A stretch of DNA of 64,000 nt, taken from positions 1 to 64,000 of the forward strand of contig CALCST010000002.1 of assembly GCA_937894065.1 (NCBI GenBank). Reading direction: 5' to 3'. Positions 28,013 through 36,681 of the stretch are shown here, piece by piece (the first letter of the stretch is position 1; the number at the start of each line of letters is the position of its first letter). This stretch comes from an uncultured Parabacteroides sp. GTDB taxonomy: Bacteria > Bacteroidota > Bacteroidia > Bacteroidales > Tannerellaceae. The notes beneath the pieces are model-generated. The model made no database searches, had not been told where the DNA came from, and saw only the letters and a program-made list of their open reading frames with translations. The position numbers and the translations under genes are program-made.

Positions 28013-28090
28013 AGTTGACAAGGCTACAGATACAAGTTGACAAGAAGATAGAAGAATACTCCTCGTCAACTTGTTAACTTGTCAACTCAT
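28013..28090. repeat. 8-bp-periodic intergenic hairpin element (copy 3)
   Basis: AGTTGACAAGGCTACAGATA and ACAAGTTGACAAG on the left, CTCGTCAACTTGTTAACTTG and TCAACT on the right, with a short core of about 17 bp. It lies between mltG and iorA. Confidence 0.8.
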
Positions 28091-28142
28091 CATATTAGAA
28101 ATTTCAGTAACAAATTCTATTAACATTAAGATATTATTACTT

Positions 28143-29741
28143 ATGGAAAAACATCTTTTTCTCGGAGACGAAGCTATTGCGCAAGCTGCAATTGATGCCG
28201 GACTTTCCGGTGTATATGCTTATCCGGGAACACCATCTACGGAAATAACCGAATACATCCAGAATTCGCCTGTGGCAAAAGAAAAAGGTATCCACTCACG
28301 CTGGTGTGCCAACGAAAAGACTGCTATGGAAGCTGCCTTGGGTATGAGTTTTGCCGGAAAGAGATCTCTTTGCTGTATGAAGCATGTCGGCATGAATGTT
28401 GCTGCAGACTGTTTCATGAATGCTGCCATGAGCGGAGTTAACGGAGGTATGATTATAATCACTGCCGACGACCCTTCGATGCACTCTTCACAAAACGAGC
28501 AGGACAACCGTATGTACGGTAATTTTGCCATGATTCCGGTGCTTGAACCATCAAGCCAGCAGGAAGCATACGATATGGTTTATGAGGGTTTTGAATTGTC
28601 AGAGAAACTGGGATATCCTATTCTTATCCGTATCACTACCCGTATGGCTCACTCACGTGCCGGAGTTCAGACAAAGGAACCGAAACCGGAAAACAAAACT
28701 AACTGTCTGCCTGATGCAAGACAGCGTTTCATCCTTTTGCCTGCTTTGGCTCGTAAACGCTACAAAGCATTGATTGCTGCTCAGGAAGTGTTTGAGAATG
28801 AATCTGAAAATTCTCGTTTCAATCAGTATTTTGATGCTCCAAACAAGAAAATGGGTATCATAACAACTGGTATTGCTTTCAACTATTTGTCTGAAAATTA
28901 TCCTGATGGCTTTGAATATCCTGTGTTGAAAATCACACAATATCCTGCGCCTGTCAATAAAATACAGAAACTTTTTGATGAATGCGACGAAATCCTTGTG
29001 CTTGAAGAAGGTTATCCAGTATTGGAGGCTCAGCTGAAAGGAATCCTCAACGGTGGAAAAACAATCCACGGCAGACTTGACGGAACTTTGCAGCGCGACG
29101 GCGAGCTGACTCCGGATGCAGTAGGCAAGGCTTTGGGAAAAGAAATCACACAATATTATGCAACTCCGGAAGTTGTTGAGCAGCGTCCGCCTGCATTGTG
29201 CCAGGGTTGCGGTCACCGAGATGTTTATCAGGCTCTGAACGATGTGCTTGCCGAATATGAAGATCCGAAAGTGTTTGGCGATATCGGCTGCTACACTTTG
29301 GGTGCTTTGCCTCCATTCCGTGCAATTGACTCATGTATTGATATGGGTGCTTCTATCACTATGGCTAAAGGTGCTTCGGATGCAGGAGTTTATCCGGCTG
29401 TATCAGTGATTGGCGACTCAACTTTCACTCATTCCGGAATGACAGGATTGCTTGACTGTGTGAACGAAAACACTAATATCACAATCATCATCTCCGACAA
29501 CGAAACTACAGCAATGACCGGAGGACAGGATTCTGCCGGAACAGGAAGACTGGAAGCTATTTGTGCCGGAATCGGTGTAGCTCCTGAACATATCAGAGTG
29601 ATGATTCCTCTAAAGAAGAACTACGAGGAGATGAAACAAATCATACGCGAGGAAATCAATTATCATGGTGTTTCTGTGATTATCCCGCGCCGCGAATGTA
29701 TTCAAACGTTAACCAGAAAGAAAAGAGCTAGTAAGAAATGA
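28143..29741 (+). CDS. iorA: Indolepyruvate ferredoxin oxidoreductase, alpha subunit
   Basis: With IorB this thiamine-diphosphate enzyme oxidises aryl pyruvates such as indolepyruvate to the aryl-acetyl-CoA, reducing ferredoxin; in gut Bacteroides it works in aromatic amino acid turnover, in either direction. N-terminal marks are LGDEAIAQAAIDAG and AYPGTPSTEI; the TPP-binding half has CQGCGHRDVYQ, GDIGCYTLG and GDSTFTHSG...ISDNETTAMTGGQ. The protein is 532 residues: the two-[4Fe-4S] ferredoxin domain that usually closes IorA is absent, the chain ending in a basic tail. I prefer ATG 28143; the longer frame runs into repeat DNA. iorB overlaps by 4 bp. Confidence 0.92.
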   Translation: MEKHLFLGDEAIAQAAIDAGLSGVYAYPGTPSTEITEYIQNSPVAKEKGIHSRWCANEKTAMEAALGMSFAGKRSLCCMKHVGMNVAADCFMNAAMSGVNGGMIIITADDPSMHSSQNEQDNRMYGNFAMIPVLEPSSQQEAYDMVYEGFELSEKLGYPILIRITTRMAHSRAGVQTKEPKPENKTNCLPDARQRFILLPALARKRYKALIAAQEVFENESENSRFNQYFDAPNKKMGIITTGIAFNYLSENYPDGFEYPVLKITQYPAPVNKIQKLFDECDEILVLEEGYPVLEAQLKGILNGGKTIHGRLDGTLQRDGELTPDAVGKALGKEITQYYATPEVVEQRPPALCQGCGHRDVYQALNDVLAEYEDPKVFGDIGCYTLGALPPFRAIDSCIDMGASITMAKGASDAGVYPAVSVIGDSTFTHSGMTGLLDCVNENTNITIIISDNETTAMTGGQDSAGTGRLEAICAGIGVAPEHIRVMIPLKKNYEEMKQIIREEINYHGVSVIIPRRECIQTLTRKKRASKK

Positions 29742-30322
29742 AAACAGACATAATATTATCAGGTGTTGGAGGACAGGGAATCCTTTCCATAGCAGCTGTT
29801 ATCGGACAGGCTGCCCTTGAAGAAGGACTATATATGAAACAAGCTGAAGTTCACGGAATGAGCCAGCGCGGTGGTGACGTACAGTCTAATCTGCGCCTTT
29901 CGGACAAGCCTATTGCTTCTGACTTGATTCCACTGGGACAGGCAGACCTTATTATCTCGCTCGAACCTATGGAAAGTCTCAGATATCTTCCTTATCTGAA
30001 GAAAGACGGATGGTTGGTTACAAATTCACAACCGTTCATTAACATTCCTAATTATCCGGAAATTGAAAAAGTGAATGAAGCCTTGGATGCACTTCCTAAC
30101 AAGGTTGTACTCGACGTTGAGGCTATTGCCAAAGATGCGGGTTCTGCAAGAGCTTCAAACATTGTGATGCTTGGCGCTGCCGCTCCTTTTATCGGAATTG
30201 AATTTGACAAAATAGCAGAAGGTGTTAAGAGTATTTTTGCACGCAAAGGTGAAGAAGTTGTAAATCTCAATCTTAAGGCTCTGAAAGCCGGATATGAGAT
30301 GGCACAGAACAAAAAACAGTAA
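29738..30322 (+). CDS. iorB: Indolepyruvate oxidoreductase, beta (gamma-domain) subunit
   Basis: The 194-residue protein matches IorB: GVGGQGILSIAAVIGQAALE at the start, then KQAEVHGMSQRGGDVQSNLRL, both hallmark sequences of the pyruvate ferredoxin oxidoreductase gamma domain. It starts inside the iorA stop (ATGA), so the two subunits are coupled. Confidence 0.94.
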   Translation: MKTDIILSGVGGQGILSIAAVIGQAALEEGLYMKQAEVHGMSQRGGDVQSNLRLSDKPIASDLIPLGQADLIISLEPMESLRYLPYLKKDGWLVTNSQPFINIPNYPEIEKVNEALDALPNKVVLDVEAIAKDAGSARASNIVMLGAAAPFIGIEFDKIAEGVKSIFARKGEEVVNLNLKALKAGYEMAQNKKQ

Positions 30323-30370
30323 ATACTGTTTCGGCTATGCGTTAGAAAATATTTTCTGACACGAATACGG

Positions 30371-30454
30371 AAACACAGAGACACGTAGAACACAGAGTTT
30401 TTATACTATTTACAATCAATATATTACCTCTGTAACTTTGTGCCTCTGTGTTTA
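30371..30454. repeat. CACAGAG inverted repeat (copy 1)
   Basis: AAACACAGAGACAC (30371-30384) and a partial copy AACACAGAG face CCTCTGTAACTTTGTG and GCCTCTGTGTTT (ending 30453). A related copy is at 47214-47283. It lies behind iorB and may end its transcript. Confidence 0.75.
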
Positions 30455-30463
30455 TTTTTTTCT

Positions 30464-30508
30464 GTTGTCAACTTGTCAAATTGAAATCCGGCTTACGAAA
30501 CTTGAATT
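30464..30508. repeat. Right half of a hairpin element (copy 4, partial)
   Basis: GTTGTCAACTTGTCAAATTG followed by GGCTTACGAAACTTGAATTA corresponds to the right arm and outer segment only; the left arm is missing. Confidence 0.65.
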
Positions 30509-30573
30509 AATGATTGAATTCAGATAATATAGGATGCGGCTCGGCATATCAAAATCAAAAACAAGTTTTTTAT

Positions 30574-30604
30574 TTTGCTCTGCACTCGCCTTTCACTATA
30601 TTTG
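30574..30604 (+). promoter_or_regulatory. Promoter of the TlpA-like gene
   Basis: TTTG (30574-30577), 19 bases, TATATTTG (30597-30604): a full consensus match, with the ATG 25 bases beyond the box. Confidence 0.8.
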
Positions 30605-30628
30605 TATCATAACTTTAATATCATCAAT

Positions 30629-31141
30629 ATGAGAAAGAAACTGATTATGGCCCTTATCGCCTTATTTTCAATAAGCAACCTGACGTATGCCGAAAAAGGT
30701 GACAAAGTGAATGTTGGCGACAATGTTCCTTCTTTCACTATCACAGAAGATAACGGCACAAAAATATCGTCGGATAAGTATAAGGGCAAAGTAACACTGA
30801 TTACATTCTTCGCCACATGGTGTCCGCCATGCCAGAAAGAACTTGCCGAATATCAGAAGGATTTATGGCCAAAATATAAGGACAACAAAGATTTTGCCCT
30901 TGTGGTGATTGGCAGAGAGCACAGCTCGGCTGACTTACAGAAATATAATCAGAAGAAAGGATTTACTTTCCCTCTTTATCCTGACAAGAACCGTATGATT
31001 TATAACTCTTTTGCTGAGAATCTTATTCCTCGCTGCTATCTGATTGACAAATCAGGAAAGGTGGTGTATGCCGGAAAAGGGTTTAAGGAAGAGGATTATA
31101 AGGAGTTGGTGAAGGCGATTGATAAGGCGTTGGGGGAATAA
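30629..31141 (+). CDS. TlpA-family periplasmic thiol-disulfide protein
   Basis: A signal peptide (MRKKLIMALIALFSISNLTYA) is followed by a thioredoxin fold of the TlpA/ResA kind: VPSFTITEDNG, then the redox site FFATWCPPCQKEL at about residues 66-78, and the cis-proline region IPRCYLIDKSGKVVY. In Bacteroidetes such proteins keep periplasmic cysteines reduced or act in oxidative stress. The start at 30629 is fixed by the signal peptide and by the promoter directly upstream. It has its own promoter, so it is independent of iorAB. Confidence 0.88.
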   Translation: MRKKLIMALIALFSISNLTYAEKGDKVNVGDNVPSFTITEDNGTKISSDKYKGKVTLITFFATWCPPCQKELAEYQKDLWPKYKDNKDFALVVIGREHSSADLQKYNQKKGFTFPLYPDKNRMIYNSFAENLIPRCYLIDKSGKVVYAGKGFKEEDYKELVKAIDKALGE

Positions 31142-31218
31142 GAAGTTAAGAAGTCAAGGAGTTAAGTAGTCAAGAAGGAATTTCTGAAATCCTGTTGCCT
31201 TGTTAACTCGTCAACTAA
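31142..31218. repeat. 8-bp-periodic element (copy 5), AAGAAGTTAAG type
   Basis: Octamer-like units (AGAAGTTA, AGAAGTCA, AGGAGTTA, AGTAGTCA) run from the stop codon of the TlpA gene; the right arm is GCCTTGTTAACTCGTCAACT. A run of short AT-rich ACTAATAA units joins it to the next gene. Confidence 0.75.
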
Positions 31219-31248
31219 TAAACTAATAAACTAACAAACTCAAAACAT

Positions 31249-32034
31249 ATGCATTACAAAAACATCCACGTAATATACTATTCCCCAACCCACACTTCAG
31301 CACGCATTGCTCATGCTATTGTGGAAGGAATGAAAGCTCAGGCATATCACGAAACAGATATTACCTGCAAAATGCCGGAAAAAGAAGAAGTAATTGAAGA
31401 CGAACTTGTAATTGTTGCAGCACCGGTATATGGTGGCAGATTGCCTAAAATTGCAATTGACAGACTTAAGATGTTCAAAGGAACTGGCTGTCCGGTAATT
31501 CCGGTTGTCCTCTATGGCAACAGAGATTATGAAGATGCTCTTCTTGAACTGTGTGACTTGATGAAAGAACAAGGCTTCTTGCCAATTGCTGCCGGAGCAT
31601 TTATAGGTGAACATTCGTTCAGCCGCCCTGGCTTCCCTATAGCAGAAGGTCGTCCGGACGACAAAGACCACGAAATTGCCATGAAATTCGGAGAAAAAGC
31701 ATTGAGCAAACTTCACGATATTGAAACTGTAGAAGATATCGAACCGCTGGAAGTTCGTGGAAATCGTCCGTATAAGGAGTTGCGTCCGTCAACACCTCAG
31801 GCACCGGTCACAAACCAGTCTGTTTGCATCAAGTGTGGCCACTGTATAAAAGTTTGTCCTACAGGTGCAATGTCTCTGCATGGAATGATGATATACAGCG
31901 ATGCTGACAAATGTACAAAATGCTGCGCTTGTGTAAAGGAATGTCCAGTTGAAGCTCTTACATTCGACACTCCATACACGAAGATGCTGTTTGAGAATTT
32001 TAGTGCGAGAAAGGAACCGGAGGTTTTTATTTGA
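31249..32034 (+). CDS. EFR1-family flavodoxin-ferredoxin protein
   Basis: The first 160 residues are a flavodoxin-like FMN domain (VIYYSPTHTSARIA as the phosphate-binding loop). Residues about 188-240 hold two [4Fe-4S] motifs, CIKCGHCIKVCP and CTKCCACVKECP. Such proteins shuttle low-potential electrons inside the cell. Its closeness to iorAB, whose alpha subunit has lost its ferredoxin domain, makes it a possible electron partner, but that is inference. Confidence 0.9.
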   Translation: MHYKNIHVIYYSPTHTSARIAHAIVEGMKAQAYHETDITCKMPEKEEVIEDELVIVAAPVYGGRLPKIAIDRLKMFKGTGCPVIPVVLYGNRDYEDALLELCDLMKEQGFLPIAAGAFIGEHSFSRPGFPIAEGRPDDKDHEIAMKFGEKALSKLHDIETVEDIEPLEVRGNRPYKELRPSTPQAPVTNQSVCIKCGHCIKVCPTGAMSLHGMMIYSDADKCTKCCACVKECPVEALTFDTPYTKMLFENFSARKEPEVFI

Positions 32035-32035
32035 G

Positions 32036-32130
32036 GAATTGAGAAGTTGAGGAGTCAAGTAGTTAAGTAGATAATACTTGTTTCCTGTAGCCTTGTCTAC
32101 TCGTCAACTTTCAATTTTCAATTTTCAATT
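32036..32130. repeat. 8-bp-periodic element (copy 6)
   Basis: It begins two bases after the TGA of the flavodoxin-ferredoxin gene (AGAAGTTGAGGAGTCAAGTA) and ends GTCTACTCGTCAACT followed by three TCAATTT units that run up to the next ATG. Confidence 0.72.
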
Positions 32131-32133
32131 TCA

Positions 32134-33777
32134 ATGACTGAACATCTTCACAAACTGAACATACCGGATAAAAGCGTTTTGCCCGAGAAATTCACTTTCC
32201 CGTTCAACTACACTCCTCACCCGCTTTGCATCAAAGCGTCTGAGCAGGTGCAACTTTATTTGAAGGAAAAAGTGAACTCTGATTCCAGTTGGAAAGAAGA
32301 GCTTGATAAGGGCAAGATGTTCGGAGTTCTGATTGTGGAAGATTCATCAGGAAATATCGGTTTTGTTTCTGCCTATTCAGGAAACATTTGTGGCTACAAT
32401 AAATGGGAATATTTTGTTCCTCCTGTTTATGACCTTCTTTCTCCGGACGGATATTTTGTTTCCGAAGAAGCTGAAATTACTGCAATTAACCATAATATAT
32501 CCAATACACTGGAAGGTGAGGAATATAAGGAAATATGCAAAAGTATCGAGGCTTGCAGAAGTGAAGCAGAAATTCAGCTCAGCAACCTCAAGCAGCTGAT
32601 GAAAGAATCGAAAGAGAAGAGAGACGAGATGAGGAAAAGCTCTCTGACAGACGAGGAAGAAAAACAGCTTATCAGAGAAAGCCAGTTTCAGAAGGCAGAA
32701 TATAAAAGGGTGGAAAAAGACTGGAAACAGAAAATATCTGCTCTTACAGAAAAGAAAGAAATATTAGATTTGCAAATAAGCAAATGGAAGGAAGAGAGGA
32801 AACGCCGCTCTGCTGTGTTGCAGAAAAAGCTTTTCTCTTCTTTCCGTATGCTCAATGCCAAAGGCGAGGTGAAAGATTTATGTGAGATTTTCGCCTCAAC
32901 GCCGCAGCTTGTCCCTCCTGCCGGAGCCGGCGAATGTGCTGCTCCAAAGATGCTTCAGTATGCTTTTGCCAACGGACTCACACCAATAGCAATGGCAGAA
33001 TTCTGGTGGGGAAATTCCCCGAAAAACGAAATCCGCAGACATGGTTATTTTTATCCTTCGTGCAAGCATAAATGTGAACCTATATTAGGACATATGCTTC
33101 AGGGATTGGATGTTGAGGATAATCCTGTGGAACGTAATATATCGGAAGATTTCAAACCGGAGATTTTATTTGAGGACGAATGGATTGTGGCTGTAAACAA
33201 GCCGGAAGGAGTCCTTTCTGTTCCGGGAAAATCCGGAAACGAATCTGTGCAAACATGGGCACAAAAGCAATATCCCGATGCTACAGGACCGATGATTGTT
33301 CACCGTCTGGATATGGCAACATCCGGAATACTTCTGATTGCAAAAACAAAGGAAGTGCACCAGCATTTGCAGGCTCAGTTCAAGAACAGAAATATAAAGA
33401 AAAAATATATTGCCCTGCTGGACGGACTGATTGACGGAGACAAAGGAGAAATAAATCTCCCTATTTGCCCAAATCCAGACGACCGCCCAAGGCAAACTGT
33501 AAATTTCGAATACGGGAAACCGGCTCTCACATCATTTGAAGTGATAAACACAGATGCCGAAAGAAAAATAACCCGAATAGCCTTTTATCCGCATACAGGC
33601 AGAACTCACCAGTTGCGTGTCCATTCAGCACACGAAAAAGGTTTGAACACTCCTATACTTGGCGACGAACTATATGGGAAAAAAGCAGAAAGATTATATC
33701 TTCATGCAGAAAGTATAGAGTTTGTTCATCCTGCGACAAACAAACTCATATCAATAACCTGCAAGCCTGATTTCTGA
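32134..33777 (+). CDS. RluA-family pseudouridine synthase with long N-terminal extension
   Basis: The C-terminal 220 residues form the catalytic domain of RluA/RluD enzymes: AVNKPEGVLSVPGK, then IVHRLDMATSGILL with the catalytic Asp, and HTGRTHQLRVHSAH near the end. The N-terminal 320 residues are unusual in size: a first block resembling the Bacteroidetes-specific N-terminus, a long charged coiled coil at about 130-235, then GAGECAAPKMLQYAF with conserved Cys and CKHKCEPIL. It isomerises uridines in rRNA or tRNA; the target site cannot be told. The 547-residue form is widespread in Bacteroides. Confidence 0.9.
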   Translation: MTEHLHKLNIPDKSVLPEKFTFPFNYTPHPLCIKASEQVQLYLKEKVNSDSSWKEELDKGKMFGVLIVEDSSGNIGFVSAYSGNICGYNKWEYFVPPVYDLLSPDGYFVSEEAEITAINHNISNTLEGEEYKEICKSIEACRSEAEIQLSNLKQLMKESKEKRDEMRKSSLTDEEEKQLIRESQFQKAEYKRVEKDWKQKISALTEKKEILDLQISKWKEERKRRSAVLQKKLFSSFRMLNAKGEVKDLCEIFASTPQLVPPAGAGECAAPKMLQYAFANGLTPIAMAEFWWGNSPKNEIRRHGYFYPSCKHKCEPILGHMLQGLDVEDNPVERNISEDFKPEILFEDEWIVAVNKPEGVLSVPGKSGNESVQTWAQKQYPDATGPMIVHRLDMATSGILLIAKTKEVHQHLQAQFKNRNIKKKYIALLDGLIDGDKGEINLPICPNPDDRPRQTVNFEYGKPALTSFEVINTDAERKITRIAFYPHTGRTHQLRVHSAHEKGLNTPILGDELYGKKAERLYLHAESIEFVHPATNKLISITCKPDF

Positions 33778-33781
33778 CAAA

Positions 33782-33994
33782 TCAGTACTCCTTGCCAAGC
33801 ATCCTTGCCGGAGAGCCATGCCAGGAGCAGCCAAGGCAATAAACCTCAGTCATATCAAAACCGGCAGTATCTGCTTCCGGATTCTTGGGAACAACACTTC
33901 CGTCTGTCATCACATAAACAAGAAGACGCTCACCTTCCGCATTCTTCACATACATAGATGCGATTTTACATTGAGGGCATAGTTTTTTTCTCAT
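33782..33994 (-). CDS. Small zinc-ribbon-like protein
   Basis: The 70-residue product has CPQC near the start and YCLGC at about residues 52-56, a spacing that could bind one zinc ion, and ends with SPARMLGKEY. I cannot name the family further. It converges on the pseudouridine synthase gene, leaving 4 bp between stops. Confidence 0.7.
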   Translation of the reverse strand: MRKKLCPQCKIASMYVKNAEGERLLVYVMTDGSVVPKNPEADTAGFDMTEVYCLGCSWHGSPARMLGKEY

Positions 33995-34058
33995 AAGCTA
34001 AATGTTTGTGGAGGCGAATATAAGAATAAAATACTTAGTTTTTGCAAGATTTGGTTTT

Positions 34059-34100
34059 AGTTGACGAGTTGGCTCCTTGACTTCTTAACTCCCCAACCCC
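34059..34100. repeat. Fragment of 8-bp-periodic element (copy 7)
   Basis: GTTGACGAGTTGGCTCCTTG and ACTTCTTAACTCCCC form one arm only. The remainder of 33995-34303 is AT-rich and shows no gene. Confidence 0.6.
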
Positions 34101-34303
34101 AGTCAAATTTACCATACAGTTAACATAAAGACCAACTTATGAGAAAAAAAGACTTGTCAGAATCAATAAAATTCACGAATTTTGCACGTTCTTGCGATTG
34201 AGTAAAATCACAAAAGCAATCACAGTTCTAAGCTATTAAGCTATTAGAATATCAAACATTAAAAAATACAAGTCGTTATTATTTTAATTCCGTCAACAAT
34301 TTT

Positions 34304-35200
34304 ATGAAAGATATTTGTTGTATAGGGCATATTACTTTGGATAAAAATGTAACTCCAAAGCAAACAGTTTATATGCCTGGAGGCACGTCTTTTTATTTCA
34401 GTCATGCCATTAAGAATTTAAAAAACTCTAGTAACTATAAATTAGTAACATCATTGGCAAAAACTGAATATAAATCAGTTGAAGATTTACGTGCTGAAGG
34501 AATAGACGTTCAAGTCTTTCCAAGTAAGAAAACATTGTTTTTCGAAAATATCTATGGAGAAAATCCTAATGAAAGAAAGCAGAAAGTATTGGCAAAAGCT
34601 GACCCTTTCAACGTAGATAATCTTAAAGAAGAAGATGCCAAATTCTTTCACTTAGGAACTCTCACTTCTGAAGATTTCTCACTTGACGTAATAAAGATGC
34701 TTTCAAAAAAAGGAATTCTTTCTGTTGATGCTCAAGGATATCTTAGAGAAATAAAAGACGAAAAAGTTATTGCCGTTGATTGGGAAAACAAAATTGAAGC
34801 TCTTAAATATATCGACATATTGAAGGTGAATGAATATGAGGCAGAAATAATTACAGGATATTCTGATTACAAAAAAGCAGCCAAACAACTTGCTGATTGG
34901 GGCGTAAAAGAAGTTCTGCTCACACTTGGAAGCCTTGGTTCAATTATTTATGCCGACAATGTATATTACAAGATTCCAGCATATCCGCCAAAAGAAGTTG
35001 TTGACGCAACAGGTTGTGGAGATACATATATGACCGGATATCTTTATATGAGGAATCAGGGTGCATCATTCCAGGAAGCCGGATGTTTTGCTGCTGCTAT
35101 TTCAACAGCCAAACTACAGAATCACGGACCTTTCAGCGGAACAGAAGATGAGGTCTGGGATATTATGAATAAAAGTGAGTTGAAGCCGGAAATTATATAA
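34304..35200 (+). CDS. PfkB-family carbohydrate or polyol kinase
   Basis: The 298-residue protein has a short ribokinase-like fold: IGHITLDKNV at the start, GGTSFYFSHAIKNL as substrate lid segment, KVNEYEAEIITG, LLTLGSLGSI and the catalytic motif DATGCGDTYMTGY with the base Asp. The missing insert and its sequence suggest a substrate different from ribose or fructose. It is divergent in sequence from the rbsK in this window. Facing it on the other strand are a sugar MFS transporter, a HAD phosphatase, a CDP-alcohol transferase and a nucleotidyltransferase, so a sugar alcohol such as inositol is possible; this is inference. Confidence 0.82.
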   Translation: MKDICCIGHITLDKNVTPKQTVYMPGGTSFYFSHAIKNLKNSSNYKLVTSLAKTEYKSVEDLRAEGIDVQVFPSKKTLFFENIYGENPNERKQKVLAKADPFNVDNLKEEDAKFFHLGTLTSEDFSLDVIKMLSKKGILSVDAQGYLREIKDEKVIAVDWENKIEALKYIDILKVNEYEAEIITGYSDYKKAAKQLADWGVKEVLLTLGSLGSIIYADNVYYKIPAYPPKEVVDATGCGDTYMTGYLYMRNQGASFQEAGCFAAAISTAKLQNHGPFSGTEDEVWDIMNKSELKPEII

Positions 35201-35285
35201 GCAGATACAAGTTGACAAGGGAACAAGTTGACAAGGCTTTTCTTTACTTCTCCTTGTCAACTTGTATCTGACACCGCATCAACTC
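35201..35285. repeat. 8-bp-periodic intergenic hairpin element (copy 8)
   Basis: GATACAAGTTGACAAGGG and AACAAGTTGACAAGGC pair with CCTTGTCAACTTGTATCTG. It starts at the stop of the kinase, and the stop codon of the convergent MFS gene (35281-35279) lies within its right end. Confidence 0.85.
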
Positions 35286-36508
35286 AAAACAGAGCGATTT
35301 GCTAAACTTGAGTTATATTTATAAGCATAAGCCAAAACCATAACATATCCTACACAAGGAACAATGAATGATATTGACATATTATAACAGTCTGCAATAT
35401 GTCCCATCAAGACAGGACCTACAACTCCACCAATAGGCGACATCATAAGATATGAAGATGCCTTCTTTGTATGCTCACCCAAATCTCTTAAAGATAAGGC
35501 AAAAATTGTAGGGAACATTATAGATTCAAAAGCATAGCATAGCAACAGAGCTGCCAAAGAAACTTTTCCAAGGTCTGACAAAACTACCACCATTGCCGTA
35601 ACACAACCTATGGCGCAAATCAGCAGAAGTCTTTCTGCCGGGATTTTACACATTATATAACTTCCTATAAATCGTCCAAGCAAGAATAATGTAAGGCCGC
35701 CGAACGACAGAACAAATGACGCATCTCTCGCACTCATCCAATCTTGTTCCACCACATAATTGATAAAGAAACTGTTGATGGAAATTTCACTTATTTCGTA
35801 GGCGAACAATGCTATCAGACCATAAACAAAGAACTTATGAGACCAAAGTCCGGTAGATTTTCCTCCCTCAGCTACATTGTCATTCTCATGCTTTATTTCA
35901 GGCAATTCCACTCTTGAGAAAACCACAGCAACAAGGAGAACAACAATTCCCATTATTGTATAAGGAAGAGCCACATTTCCGTTTCCGGAAGCATCACCGT
36001 TTTCCGAGAATAGCAATACACCTGTCAATATAGGAGCACAGATACATCCCAAGCCATTGAAGGATTGTGCGAAATTCAGTCGGCTTGCCGCCGTTTCCCT
36101 TGCTCCCAGTTCTGTGACATAAGGATTGGCCGCCGTTTCAAGGAAAGTCAGACCACAGCCAATAACGAAAAGAGAAACAAGAAAGAAATTGAATGACATC
36201 AACCACTGTCCAGGTATAAACATCAGCGAACCGATGCCATATAGTATCAGTCCAAGAACAACACCTCTGCGATATCCGAACTTAGAGATAAACAATCCTG
36301 CAGGAATTGCCATTACAAAATATCCCATATACATCGTAGCTTGAATAAAAGCCGAATGAGCTTTTGTTATGTCAAGCAGTTCCTGGAAATGTTTGTTAAG
36401 CACGTCAAGTATGGCGTGAGCAAATCCCCAAAGGAAAAATAAAGTTGAAACTATGACAAAAGGCAGAAGGTATTTCCTGTCGACTAACGCAACACTATTT
36501 TTCTTCAT
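35279..36508 (-). CDS. MFS sugar transporter, FucP/GluP type
   Basis: This 409-residue protein has 12 hydrophobic segments and the FucP subfamily pattern: FFLWGFAHAILDVLNKHFQE in helix 1 with the following loop, GYFVMAIPAGLFISKFGYRRGV between helices 2 and 3, and ETAANPYVTELG after helix 4. FucP-like carriers are proton symporters for fucose, glucose or galactose. Its last residues (LANRSVLS) and the TGA stop are encoded by the neighbouring repeat. It points toward the PfkB kinase gene and away from the HAD gene. Confidence 0.88.
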   Translation of the reverse strand: MKKNSVALVDRKYLLPFVIVSTLFFLWGFAHAILDVLNKHFQELLDITKAHSAFIQATMYMGYFVMAIPAGLFISKFGYRRGVVLGLILYGIGSLMFIPGQWLMSFNFFLVSLFVIGCGLTFLETAANPYVTELGARETAASRLNFAQSFNGLGCICAPILTGVLLFSENGDASGNGNVALPYTIMGIVVLLVAVVFSRVELPEIKHENDNVAEGGKSTGLWSHKFFVYGLIALFAYEISEISINSFFINYVVEQDWMSARDASFVLSFGGLTLFLLGRFIGSYIMCKIPAERLLLICAIGCVTAMVVVLSDLGKVSLAALLLCYAFESIMFPTIFALSLRDLGEHTKKASSYLMMSPIGGVVGPVLMGHIADCYNMSISFIVPCVGYVMVLAYAYKYNSSLANRSVLS

Positions 36509-36520
36509 AAAAACATGATA

Positions 36521-36676
36521 TTTAAGTTTCGCAAACTCAACTTAAAAGTTGACAAGGCTTCAGATACAATTTGACAAGGATAAGCAAATATTACTTTGCC
36601 GCTTCGTTATCAAAAGAATCTTGTCAACTTGTTCCCTTGTCAACTCGTCAACTAAACATTGAGCTTCCAAAACTTC
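36521..36676. repeat. 8-bp-periodic intergenic hairpin element (copy 9, full)
   Basis: The most complete form: outer AAGTTTCGCAAACTCAACTT, inner AGTTGACAAGGCTTCAGATA and CAATTTGACAAGG, a core of about 45 bp, then TCTTGTCAACTTG, CCCTTGTCAACTCGTCAACT and outer ATTGAGCTTCCAAAACTT. Confidence 0.85.
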
Positions 36677-36681
36677 AGTAC

